Part shown: in pieces, positions 16,834 to 24,926 of the stretch
How the letters are laid out: the number at the start of each line of letters is the position of its first letter
Numbering within the stretch: the first letter of the stretch is position 1
From: Vulcanimicrobiota bacterium
GTDB lineage: Bacteria > Vulcanimicrobiota > Vulcanimicrobiia > Vulcanimicrobiales > Vulcanimicrobiaceae
Reading direction: 5' to 3'
DNA: 49,969 nucleotides
NCBI GenBank assembly: GCA_028287565.1
Contig: JAQBPK010000263.1
Location: 1-49,969 of the forward strand
The notes under the pieces: model-generated
The model's database searches: none
The model's input: the letters and a program-made list of their open reading frames with translations, nothing else
Told to the model about the DNA's origin: nothing
Program-made: the position numbers and the translations under genes

Positions 16834-17805
16834 CTACAAACCCGTGGCGCGCTGGATCGCGAGCGACGACGCGGCGACCGCGACCCACAGCAGAAATCCC
16901 AGCGCGAGCGGACGCGCGCCCGCGCGCAGGAGCCGTGCCGGTTCGGTCTGCAGGCCGATCCCCGCCAATGCGACGCTGATCAGGAACACCGCGACCGTTG
17001 CGATGCCGTCGTGCCATGACGCGGGAACCGCGCCGCTCCCGTTCACCAGCGCGGCCGCGAGGAACCACAGGATGAACCACGGGACGATGCGCTTCCACGG
17101 GACGTGCGCGTGCGCCGTGCGCTTCGCGCGCGCGTTCCAGATTGCGATGGCGGCGACGATCGGCAGGATGAGCGTCGCGCGCGTGAGCTTCACGATGGTT
17201 GCGTGGTCGCCGGCATTACGGCCGTACGCATAGCCCGCGGCGACGACCGACGACGTGTCGTTGATCGCGGTTCCGGCCCACAGCCCGAACTGCTCTTGGG
17301 TCATCTGCAGCGCGTGGCCGAGCGGCGGGAAGACGACGACCGCGACGACGTTGTAGAAGAAGACCGTCGCGATCGCGAGCGCGACCTCCGCCTCGTCGGG
17401 CTCGAGCACCGACGACACCGCCGCGATCGCGGACGCGCCGCAGATCGCGGTGCCGACGCCGACCAGCGTCTGCAGCATCCGCTCGACGCGCAAGAGGCGG
17501 CCGAGCAGCGGTGCGAGGATCAGCGCGACCGCGATCGTGCCGAGCGTCACCGGCAGCGTGCGCAGGCCCGTGCTGACGACGGTCGCGATCGACAGGCCGA
17601 AGCCCGACACGACGATCGCGGCTTGCAGCACGGAGCGCGACGAAAACGCGATGCCCGGCCGGAACCGGTCCGGCAGCGGACGAATCGCGCGGACCGCGAC
17701 GCCGAGCAGGATCGCGAACACCGGCGCGCCGACCAGCGGGACCGCGCGCGCACACAGCACCGCGACCGCGGCGACCGCCGCGGCGCACAGCACCCCGGGG
17801 ATCAC
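16834..17805 (-). CDS. YeiH/UPF0324-family membrane protein (putative sulfate/anion exporter)
   Basis: 323 residues with about ten hydrophobic spans. Family marks are VFAILLGVAVRAIRPLPDRFRPGIAFSSRSVLQ, GFGLSIATVVSTGL, VGTAICGASAIAAVSSVL and WAGTAINDTSSVVAAGYAYG. Relatives are annotated as putative sulfate exporters, and experimental support in the family is thin. The GTG start is one base after the stop of the carbonic-anhydrase-like gene, so they form a tight pair. Confidence 0.87.
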   Translation of the reverse strand: MIPGVLCAAAVAAVAVLCARAVPLVGAPVFAILLGVAVRAIRPLPDRFRPGIAFSSRSVLQAAIVVSGFGLSIATVVSTGLRTLPVTLGTIAVALILAPLLGRLLRVERMLQTLVGVGTAICGASAIAAVSSVLEPDEAEVALAIATVFFYNVVAVVVFPPLGHALQMTQEQFGLWAGTAINDTSSVVAAGYAYGRNAGDHATIVKLTRATLILPIVAAIAIWNARAKRTAHAHVPWKRIVPWFILWFLAAALVNGSGAVPASWHDGIATVAVFLISVALAGIGLQTEPARLLRAGARPLALGFLLWVAVAASSLAIQRATGL

Positions 17806-17806
17806 G

Positions 17807-18364
17807 CTACGGAGCGGCGTGCGATGCGGCGGTTTCGTGCAGATCGGGAGCGCCGAAGCCGTGGCGCAGATACGAGCGCGACAGCGCGACGTACTCGGGC
17901 CCGGCGTGCTCCACCCAGCCGACCGCGGCGCCGACCAGCTCTTTCTTGACGACCGCCGGCGAGCCGGCCACGACGACGCGCGGCGGAATCTGCGCGTTCG
18001 CCGCGACCACCGAACCGGCCGCGACGAGGCTCTGCTCGCCGATCACCGCGCCGTTGAGCACCGTGGCGTTCGTACCGATAAGCGCGCCCTTGCCGATGCG
18101 GCAGTCTTCGAGGATCGCGCAGTGTCCCACCGTGGCGCCCTCCTCGATCACCGTCTCGGAGTTCTCGCTCACGTGCACGACGGAGTTGTCCTGCACGTTC
18201 GCGCGCGCGTGGATGCGGATCGGGCCGTTGTCGCCGCGGATCACGGTGCCGAACCAAATCGAGGCTTCCTCGCCGACCTCCACGTCGCCGATCAGCACGG
18301 CGGTCGGCGCGATGAACGCCGAAGCGGCGATCTTCGGGCGCTTGCCGCGGTATTCGATGATCAT
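17807..18364 (-). CDS. Gamma-carbonic-anhydrase-like hexapeptide protein with one metal ligand replaced
   Basis: 185 residues of left-handed beta-helix: ASIWFGTVIRGDNGPIRIHARANVQDNSVVH and repeated ALIGTNATVLNGAVIGEQSLVAAGSVV. Gamma-class enzymes and YrdA/PaaY relatives hold zinc with three His. His64 (NSVVH) and His81 (VGH) are present, but the third position, five residues after His81, is Glu86 (GHCAILEDC) where relatives have LHGC. Activity as a carbonic anhydrase is therefore doubtful. The start is the ATG at 18362-18364 behind GGAGG at 12-base spacing. Earlier in-frame codons lack this. Confidence 0.82.
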   Translation of the reverse strand: MIIEYRGKRPKIAASAFIAPTAVLIGDVEVGEEASIWFGTVIRGDNGPIRIHARANVQDNSVVHVSENSETVIEEGATVGHCAILEDCRIGKGALIGTNATVLNGAVIGEQSLVAAGSVVAANAQIPPRVVVAGSPAVVKKELVGAAVGWVEHAGPEYVALSRSYLRHGFGAPDLHETAASHAAP

Positions 18365-18431
18365 CCGGCTAGCTGACCTCCGCAAGACTGAGGGCGGATC
18401 GGGCGAATCCCGAAGCCACGAGGAGCCCATT

Positions 18432-18692
18432 TTGAGCGAACACCGTCACCGTACCCCTCTACGCGGAACGAAGGTCGTCCCCCGCCCCAAGCCCGGCGAC
18501 GCCGACTACACCGAGGTCAACTACCGCTACGCCGGCCAGACCGGCCACATCCACGAAGTGGTCGAAATCGGCGGGCGCGAGCTCGCGAAGGTGGGGTTCG
18601 ACGACCGCAAGATCGTGTATTACTACCTCGACGACCTCGAGCGCGAAGAAGCCGCGCCCAAGCGCACGTTCCACGACCTGCCCGAGGCGTAG
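18432..18692 (+). CDS. Small conserved-looking hypothetical protein (86 residues)
   Basis: A TTG start at 18432 follows GAGGAG with a 7-base spacer. The protein reads MSEHRHRTPLRGTKVVPRPK and ends in an acidic, Tyr-rich segment (KIVYYYLDDLEREEAAPKRTF). There is no signal peptide or membrane span. The open frame extends much further upstream, but that part lies over the carbonic-anhydrase-like gene on the other strand and is not coding. No family is recognised. Confidence 0.6.
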   Translation: MSEHRHRTPLRGTKVVPRPKPGDADYTEVNYRYAGQTGHIHEVVEIGGRELAKVGFDDRKIVYYYLDDLEREEAAPKRTFHDLPEA

Positions 18693-18711
18693 CGCCCGGC
18701 GGCCCGCCGCG

Positions 18712-19809
18712 TCAGGGCGTGGTGGCGAAGAGCGGCGTCATCGGGAGGACCGTTGCGTCGCCCGCGTGGCGCAGGTGGCCGTCGAGGCGCAGCGCGTCCT
18801 CGATCGTGCGCAGCAGGCTGTAGTGGTCGTACGGCGTCGGGTCGACCGCGCCGCGCGGGCCGTGGCTGGTGACGACGATCGTCGCGATGTGCCCGCCGCC
18901 CGGGTTGTGCGCGTCCGTGACGCAGCACGAGTTGGGTGAGCCCGGCGCGCGGAACTCTTTGCCGTCTTCGTCCCAGGTGATCACGATCGCCGTGTTCGCG
19001 TTGGGTGCGGTCCAAATCGGCGACGCCTGGATCGCCGCTACGAGATCCGCCGCGTACGCATCGCCGCGGCGCACCAGCGCTTCGTCGCCGCCGGAGCAGT
19101 CGGCCGGTGCGTTTCGCGCGCCGATGCCGTGCATCTCGTTGCACTGGTTGGGCACGACGAGCGCGAACGCCGGCACCGTTCCCGCGCGCAGATCGGCGTG
19201 CAGCGCGTCGAAGCCGACCAGCTCGTGCGCGAGGTCGGTGTCGCGGTGCACGGACGCGAAGTTGGTGAAGCCGGTGTGCTTGGCGGCGTAGAGCGCGGGC
19301 GGGGTCGTCGCGTTACCTGCGGACATCATGGCTAGCGAGCCGGGCGCCGGGATGTCTTCCAGATACGCGCGCCAGGCGAGTCCTTTGGCGCGCAGCTTCG
19401 TCGCGAGATTCGGGCCGTCGATCAGGTGCGATACGTAATCGGCCGCCGACGTATCGTGGCAGAACGCGCGCGCCGAGCCCGGCACGCAATACCACGCGTC
19501 GTCGTCGTGGATTCCGAACGTGTCGCCGCCGAGCAGCGCGATGTAGTTCGCTTCGCTCGGGTGCGTCTCGGCGTACATGTGCGTCGCCGAGCCGTACTCG
19601 TGCGCCAGCGCTGCGAGCTTGGGCGCCCAGCCGCGCTCCACGATCGTCCGATAGCCCGTGTTCTCTTCGACGATCACGATCACGTGGTCGTAGCGCGGCA
19701 CGGCGCGGTCGCGGGCGGTCGCCGCGGGCAGCGCGGAAACGAGCGGCGCGGCGCCGGCGGCGCCGGCTGCGAGCGCCACGGCGGCAGCGAGAAAGACGGA
19801 ACGCAGCAT
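18712..19809 (-). CDS. Secreted phosphoesterase (alkaline-phosphatase superfamily, AcpA-like)
   Basis: 365 residues. A signal peptide (MLRSVFLAAAVALAAGAAGAA) directs export. The mature part starts with the metal strand YDHVIVIVEENTGYRTI and has HPSEANYIALLGGD, WDEDGKEF and GGGHIATIVVTSHGPRG, as in the phosphoesterase PF04185 family. Substrates could be phosphomonoesters or phospholipids. The start is the ATG at 19807-19809, which gives a normal signal peptide; in-frame sequence upstream of it is Arg-rich noise. It faces away from the condensation-domain gene, with 164 intergenic bases (19810-19973) in which I see no clear promoter. Confidence 0.85.
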   Translation of the reverse strand: MLRSVFLAAAVALAAGAAGAAPLVSALPAATARDRAVPRYDHVIVIVEENTGYRTIVERGWAPKLAALAHEYGSATHMYAETHPSEANYIALLGGDTFGIHDDDAWYCVPGSARAFCHDTSAADYVSHLIDGPNLATKLRAKGLAWRAYLEDIPAPGSLAMMSAGNATTPPALYAAKHTGFTNFASVHRDTDLAHELVGFDALHADLRAGTVPAFALVVPNQCNEMHGIGARNAPADCSGGDEALVRRGDAYAADLVAAIQASPIWTAPNANTAIVITWDEDGKEFRAPGSPNSCCVTDAHNPGGGHIATIVVTSHGPRGAVDPTPYDHYSLLRTIEDALRLDGHLRHAGDATVLPMTPLFATTP

Positions 19810-19973
19810 GCTGTGCTCGTTCGCCGCACCGGCCCGCGAACGCTTGCGCCGCGCACGGCGAACGGCGAATGGCGAGCGGCTATTCGCGTGCGACAGCACG
19901 GTTGCACAGGGTGATTTCGTGCGCCGCGGCGCAACGTCGCGGATTCCGGCGTGCTCGCGGAGAATGGGACACC

Positions 19974-21242
19974 GTGGATCCCGGCGTCTCACCTCTCTCG
20001 GCTTGGCAGACCGAGATCTGGCTCGCGATGCAGCTCGCGGACACCGGTTCGGCGTTCAACTTGCCGATGCGCGTTCGCGTGCACGGTGAGGTGAGCGTGG
20101 AGCGCCTGCACGAAGCGTTCGCCGCCGTCTGCGAAGACAACGAGCAGCTGCGCACCGTCATCGATGCCGACGCGCCGCTTCAGCACGTCCTTACCGGCAT
20201 GCCGGCCGCCGGCGATTCGACGCCGGGCGACCCGCGCGAGGCCGAACGCATCTTCGCGGCGATGGCGGGCGAGCCGTTCGCGCTCGGCGGACCGCTCCTG
20301 CGGTTTGCGTACGCGCGGCACGACGAGCCGGCGGTCGAGCTGCTGCTCGTCGTGCACCATCTCGTGTTCGACGGAACGTCGCAGAAGCTGCTCGTCGATT
20401 CGCTCGCCGAGCGGTGCGCTGGGCAGCCGGTGCGCAGCGGTTGTTTGCCGTACGCGGACTATGCCGCGCGGAACCGCGCCGGCCTAGCGCCGGCAACCGC
20501 GGTCCGTCCGTGGAGCGCCGCCCTCGCGGCATTGCGCGCATCGGCGGTGCAGGGCGCGGCGCGTTTCGGTCCGCTCGACTGGGTGCAGTTTCGTTTGAGC
20601 GGGCCCGTCCTCGAGCGGTTCAAGTCCGAACGGCGGCGGCTGGGGTGCAGCGTCGCCGAGCTTTGGCTCGCGTCGTTCGCCGCGGCGGTGCGCGCGGGCG
20701 GCAGCGCGGTGCCGATCGTACGCCTCGGCGTCGATGCGCGCCCGGACGGTTTCGCGGCGACGATGGGCAACTTCACCAACGTGCTGCCGCTCGTCGCACC
20801 GTCGTCGCGTTCGCTTGAAGCGCGTATCGCCGAGGCGAAGACGTCGTTCGGCTGGGCGAAGGCGGCGAAAGCGGACGCGAGCGGCGAGCTGCTGGCGCGC
20901 GAAGACCGCGCCGCGCTGTCGTCGGCGCCGATCATGACGCACCGGCGCTTCGCGCGCGCCGTCCGCGCCGGCGGATGCACGGTGACGGCCGACGCGTTCG
21001 TGCCGACGCGCACCGCCAAAGCGCCGTTCGTGCTGCAGTCGATCGATTACGGCGACGAGGTCGCGCTGCGGCTCGAGTTCGACGCGCGCGCGATCGGCGC
21101 CGGACAGCGCCGCGCCGTCGCCTCAGCGTTCGCAGACGATCTGGCGCTGCTCGGGATCGCGCCGGACGTCACGGCGTGCGCGGACGGCATGCCGGACGAG
21201 CGCGACGCCGGCGAACGGCCTATGTCGAATACGCGCCGTTGA
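19974..21242 (+). CDS. Free-standing NRPS condensation-type domain protein
   Basis: 422 residues, one full condensation fold. It opens with SPLSAWQTEIWLAMQL, has the active-site HHxxxDG as HHLVFDG, and the later latch segment TMGNFTNVLPLVAPSSRSLEARI. Condensation domains join a donor acyl-thioester to an acceptor amine or hydroxyl; free ones often act in trans or in chain release. The GTG start follows GGAG and GGGA. The gene converges on argJ, overlapping it by 23 bases. It forms the left edge of the biosynthetic locus. No thioesterase is seen in the window, so release is a possible job. Confidence 0.82.
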   Translation: MDPGVSPLSAWQTEIWLAMQLADTGSAFNLPMRVRVHGEVSVERLHEAFAAVCEDNEQLRTVIDADAPLQHVLTGMPAAGDSTPGDPREAERIFAAMAGEPFALGGPLLRFAYARHDEPAVELLLVVHHLVFDGTSQKLLVDSLAERCAGQPVRSGCLPYADYAARNRAGLAPATAVRPWSAALAALRASAVQGAARFGPLDWVQFRLSGPVLERFKSERRRLGCSVAELWLASFAAAVRAGGSAVPIVRLGVDARPDGFAATMGNFTNVLPLVAPSSRSLEARIAEAKTSFGWAKAAKADASGELLAREDRAALSSAPIMTHRRFARAVRAGGCTVTADAFVPTRTAKAPFVLQSIDYGDEVALRLEFDARAIGAGQRRAVASAFADDLALLGIAPDVTACADGMPDERDAGERPMSNTRR

Positions 21243-22386
21243 TCCGGACGTACTCGGCGGACAGATCGCAGCCCCAAACCGTCGACGTGCCGGGTCCAAG
21301 ACCGATGCGCACGGCGATGTCGACGCTGTTGCGCCGCAGCAAGTCGGTCAGCGCGAAGAGGTCGACGCCGGCTTCGGCCGGATAGACCGTCAGGTTTCCG
21401 AACGCGACCGACAGGTTCTCCAAGTCGAGGTCGACGCCGCGCGTTTTCCCCGCGGCCATCAAGACGCGGCCCCAGTTCGGATCGGCGCCGTGTACGGCGG
21501 TCTTGACCAGCGGCGAGTTGACGATGCTCTTCGCGACCAGCTTCGCGGAGCGGTCGTCCGCCGCTCCGGACACTGTGACGCGGATGAGCTTGGTCGCGCC
21601 TTCGCCGTCGGCGGCGACCATCTCGGTGAGGCGCACGGCTTGGCGGTACAGCGTCTCGGCGAAGCGCTCGGGCGAAACGCCCGTCTGCAGACCCGACGAC
21701 ATCAGCAGCGCGGTATCGCTCGTCGACGTGTCGGTGTCGATGCTCAGGCAGTTGAACGTGCGGTCCATCGCGCTGCGGAAGACCGACTGCTGGACGTCGG
21801 GTTCGAGCAGCGCATCGGTGAACCAGAACGAGAACAGCGTCGCCATGTTGGGCTCGATCATGCCGACGCCCTTGGCGATTCCGACCAGCGTCGCGCCGTC
21901 AACGACCGCGGAGACGAGCTTGGGGCGCGTGTCGGTCGTCATGATCGCGCGGGCCGCGGCGTCGAAGTCCGCCGGTCCGAAGCGGCTTCCGATGCCGGCG
22001 AGCGCCCCGAGCATCTTTTGCAGCGGATAGCGGCGCCCGATGACGCCGGTCGACGCGACGAGCAATTGATCGGCGCGCACGCCGATCTCCGCGCCGACCG
22101 CGTCGAGCACGGCGTGCATGTCGGCTTCGCCTTGCGGCCCGTTGCCGACATTCGCGTTCTTGGAGATCGCGACGAGGCCGCGAATGCCGCCCTGCGCGAG
22201 GTGCCGGCGGCTGGCGACGACGCTCGGTCCCGGAAACCGGCTCTGCGTGAACATCGCGACCGTCACGGGCTTCGGCACCGCCGCGCGCACGCACAAAAAG
22301 TCGGGCGTCTCGTCGCGCACGCCGAGGTTGGCCGTGTACGTTTCGAAGCCCGGCACGGCCGGCGCCGGTGCTTGCATCGCGCTCAC
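21220..22386 (-). CDS. argJ: ArgJ-family ornithine/glutamate N-acetyltransferase
   Basis: 388 residues. The self-cleavage/nucleophile motif GVGMIEPNMATL carries the Thr that becomes the N-terminal nucleophile of the beta chain. Other marks are LVASTGVIGRRYP, CLSIDTDTSTSDT and VHGADPNWGRVLMAAGK. ArgJ moves acetyl from N-acetylornithine to glutamate. Clavam clusters carry such an ornithine acetyltransferase (OAT), thought to raise arginine supply or remodel intermediates. Here it is the last gene of the operon with NRPS, oxygenase and beta-lactam synthetase genes. The GTG start overlaps the beta-lactam synthetase stop as GTGA with GGAG 9 bases ahead. A housekeeping ArgJ cannot be excluded, but the setting argues for a cluster role. 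Confidence 0.9.
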   Translation of the reverse strand: MSAMQAPAPAVPGFETYTANLGVRDETPDFLCVRAAVPKPVTVAMFTQSRFPGPSVVASRRHLAQGGIRGLVAISKNANVGNGPQGEADMHAVLDAVGAEIGVRADQLLVASTGVIGRRYPLQKMLGALAGIGSRFGPADFDAAARAIMTTDTRPKLVSAVVDGATLVGIAKGVGMIEPNMATLFSFWFTDALLEPDVQQSVFRSAMDRTFNCLSIDTDTSTSDTALLMSSGLQTGVSPERFAETLYRQAVRLTEMVAADGEGATKLIRVTVSGAADDRSAKLVAKSIVNSPLVKTAVHGADPNWGRVLMAAGKTRGVDLDLENLSVAFGNLTVYPAEAGVDLFALTDLLRRNSVDIAVRIGLGPGTSTVWGCDLSAEYVRINGAYST

Positions 22387-23849
22387 GCCGGCGATCTCCG
22401 CGCCGCGTCGACCAGCATCTCCATGTCGACGTCGGCCGGATGTGCGCCGTCGCAGAAGATCATCGCCGCGAGCGAACGCACGAGACTCCGCTTGCGCGCG
22501 CCGCCGGTTCCGCCGCCCACCACCGTGTCGAGCAGCGACCGCGTGCCGGTCGCTTCGTGGATGCCGATCTTCTTGCGCCACACCGTCGCCTCGGGCAGCA
22601 TGTCGCGAAACGCGAGGCGCAGCACGTATTTAGGGATGCCGTGCGCGATCTTCAACGCGGGGTCGATCGACATCGCCGTTTCGAGAAAGTCGCGGTCGAG
22701 ATAACTGTGCTCGGTCTCCAGCTCCCAGCGCCAGCCGAGATTCACCGAGAACTCGTTGGAGGCGTCGATCGACTCGAGCTCGTCGATGCAGTGCTGGTGG
22801 ACGGCGGCCGGCGGCGGCGCGCTCTTGAGGTTGCCGCCGAACATCAGGTCGGAGCCGTAACCGGTGTGCACGACCTTCTCGCCGCGCATGCGGCCGTACA
22901 AGAGCATCAGCGGTGCGGTGTACTCCAGGAAGTCCGTTTCGGTGGACTCGAGCGCGAGCAGCGCGTGCGGAAGCGACGCCAGCAAGTCGTCCGTGGTGAA
23001 GAGCTCCTCGGTGTGCGCGGAGCCGACGTGGCCGGCGACCAAGCGCGCTTCGGCGAACTCGTTGACCTCCGCGGTTCCGATCGAGTACGTTCGCAGGCGC
23101 GTTGCGGACTGCGCCGCCGCCGTCGCGAGCAACGCGCTCGAGTCGATGCCGCCCGAGATGACGAAGCACTGGTCGGCCGTCGCATGGCGGTCGCGCCGGC
23201 GCCCGTACGCACCGGCGAGCGCGGTGCGCACCAGCGCGGCCGCGGCGGCTTCGTCGCGATAGCGAACGCGCACGGACGGATACCAGTACCGGCGCGTCGT
23301 CGCGCGCGCCATGCCGGCGCGGTCGAGGCGCACGACGCTGCCCAGCGGAACGCGCGAGACGCCTTCAAGGAAGGTGGATGTCGTGTAGCCGCTCGGGCCC
23401 GGCGGCGCGGGCGGCGCCATGCGGCGCTCGGCGCCGCCGGCGAGCGCGATCAGACGGCTGGAGATCGTTACCATTCCGTCGTTCACGGTGTAATAGAGCG
23501 GCACCATCCCCGCGTGGTCCGTGATCATCACGATCTCCGCGTCGCGCACGACGACGGCCGCGAAACGCCCGGAGATCAGATCGAGCGCGAGCTCGTCACC
23601 GTGCGATTGCAGGATCTCCAGCAGATGGCGTGCCGGGTTCGCGGCCGCGCTCGGATCGTCGAGATGGCCGATCAACACCGCCGCATCGTTGCCGATTCGC
23701 GCTTGCGACACGCGCGACGCGCCGAACGTGCCTTCGCCGCTGACGGTGTCGACGTCGTGGTCCGTGCGCCGCACGCGCACCGTCACGGACGTCGGGGGCC
23801 GGCCGAGCGAGCTCGTCGCGGCGGCGCTGTTTTCGTTGACCTTCAGCAA
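22383..23849 (-). CDS. bls: Beta-lactam synthetase-like (asparagine-synthase superfamily)
   Basis: 488 residues. The N-terminal Ntn-like half (LISGRFAAVVVRDAEIVMITDHAGMVPLYY in pieces) lacks the catalytic N-terminal Cys of glutamine-using asparagine synthetases, as in beta-lactam synthetase. The ATP-PPi loop is SGGIDSS (232-238). Tyr331 in TGYGSD, Glu366 in SNEFS and Lys427 in RKKIGIHEATGT correspond, from my knowledge of the clavulanate enzyme, to its Tyr348-Glu382 dyad and Lys443, with the same spacing. That enzyme adenylates N2-(2-carboxyethyl)arginine and closes the four-membered lactam. The start is TTG at 23849 (CTG two codons later would give a 4-base overlap), behind GGAAGG. It is coupled to the oxygenase upstream. 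Carbapenam synthetase-like activity is the main alternative. Confidence 0.85.
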   Translation of the reverse strand: MLKVNENSAAATSSLGRPPTSVTVRVRRTDHDVDTVSGEGTFGASRVSQARIGNDAAVLIGHLDDPSAAANPARHLLEILQSHGDELALDLISGRFAAVVVRDAEIVMITDHAGMVPLYYTVNDGMVTISSRLIALAGGAERRMAPPAPPGPSGYTTSTFLEGVSRVPLGSVVRLDRAGMARATTRRYWYPSVRVRYRDEAAAAALVRTALAGAYGRRRDRHATADQCFVISGGIDSSALLATAAAQSATRLRTYSIGTAEVNEFAEARLVAGHVGSAHTEELFTTDDLLASLPHALLALESTETDFLEYTAPLMLLYGRMRGEKVVHTGYGSDLMFGGNLKSAPPPAAVHQHCIDELESIDASNEFSVNLGWRWELETEHSYLDRDFLETAMSIDPALKIAHGIPKYVLRLAFRDMLPEATVWRKKIGIHEATGTRSLLDTVVGGGTGGARKRSLVRSLAAMIFCDGAHPADVDMEMLVDAARRSPA

Positions 23850-24880
23850 GACGGGATACCTTCCGCGGCGGGCGCCGCGACGAGAAACGGCGACGAGCTT
23901 GCCGCATCGTGCGCGGCGAGGGGCTCGGTGCGAATGAACACTTTGCGCAGCAGCCGGTCGCGGCCGTCGAAACGCGGCGTGTACGACGAGCGGCTGTGCA
24001 CGGCCGCGCGGTTGTCGACGACGAGCATGTCACCGGCTTCGAGCACGATGCCGGTCGCGCCGTCCGCGAGGCAGCTCGTGAGGACGTCGAGCGCGGCGGC
24101 ATGCTCCGGCGACGCGCAGGTGGTGTAGAGCGGATCGTAGCGCACGGCGAGCCCGCCGTCCGGCCGGTACGAAAGGACCGCCGCGCGCTCCGCGGAGCGC
24201 TCGCGAAAGCTTTCGTCCGCGCCGATCAGGAACGACTCCTCGCTCAAGCGTTGCAGCGTGCTCGCGTCGAGCTCGCGCACGTCGATCTTCCGCACGAACG
24301 TGCGCACCGCCGGGTCTGCTCTGACGCACAGCAGCGCGAAGTAGTCGGGCGCGAGCGCCGTGTGCGCGTCCTCCACGTGCCACAGCAGCTCGACGTTACC
24401 GTCGCCGAGCTGCTGATCGGCGGCGCCTTGCTTGGGCTCGATGCTGTGCACGATCTCCGAACGATGCCATGCCTCGAACCCGAACGGCGAGCCCAGCGCC
24501 GCCGCGGCCATCAGCAGAAGGCGCTCGTTCGTTGCGCCTCGCGATGCCGGATCGCAGACGGGCAGATTGCGCAGCAGGTAGAAGCCCGCGTTCAGCGGCG
24601 AGCGAATCGCTCGAACCGGGTCGAACGCGCCGGTGCGCTCGAGGAGCGCGTGCGACTGCGCGACGAGTTCGGCGAACCGCAGCTCGTCGTATGGATCGTC
24701 GAGCTCGCCGAGCAGCGCCGACAAACGCGCGCGCTCGCCGGCCGGCAGCTCGAAGACGACCTCCGCGCCGGGCCGCACGGTTGCGAGCTGACTGACGTCG
24801 ATCCAGCGCTGCGGCATCCCGTTGCGCGCGCAAAGATCGCTGGTGTAAGAAAATTCAGCGGGCATCGCGTTCACGGGCAT
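23843..24880 (-). CDS. Fe(II)/2-oxoglutarate oxygenase of the clavaminate synthase/VioC/AsnO family
   Basis: 345 residues. The metal triad is His168-x-Glu170 (LLWHVEDAH) and His295 (VDNRAAVHSR), and the 2-oxoglutarate Arg is Arg309, 14 residues after the His as in clavaminate synthase. The block EAGDMLVVDN...TPRFDGRDRLLRKVFIR is close to both clavaminate synthase and the arginine/asparagine beta-hydroxylases. In a clavam route it would hydroxylate and ring-close (deoxy)proclavaminate. As an AsnO-type enzyme it would make 3-hydroxy-Asn for the adjacent Asn/Asp-coded adenylation enzyme. WHVEDA leans toward the hydroxylases, but gene company with BLS, PAH and CEAS leans toward clavaminate synthase. 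The ATG at 24878-24880 has a weak ribosome binding site. It lies 46 bases after the NRPS gene and overlaps BLS. Confidence 0.85.
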   Translation of the reverse strand: MPVNAMPAEFSYTSDLCARNGMPQRWIDVSQLATVRPGAEVVFELPAGERARLSALLGELDDPYDELRFAELVAQSHALLERTGAFDPVRAIRSPLNAGFYLLRNLPVCDPASRGATNERLLLMAAAALGSPFGFEAWHRSEIVHSIEPKQGAADQQLGDGNVELLWHVEDAHTALAPDYFALLCVRADPAVRTFVRKIDVRELDASTLQRLSEESFLIGADESFRERSAERAAVLSYRPDGGLAVRYDPLYTTCASPEHAAALDVLTSCLADGATGIVLEAGDMLVVDNRAAVHSRSSYTPRFDGRDRLLRKVFIRTEPLAAHDAASSSPFLVAAPAAEGIPSC

Positions 24881-24926
24881 ATTCTCGCGCCGCGGGCGAT
24901 CCCATGCCGCGCAGCATGCGGCGCGC

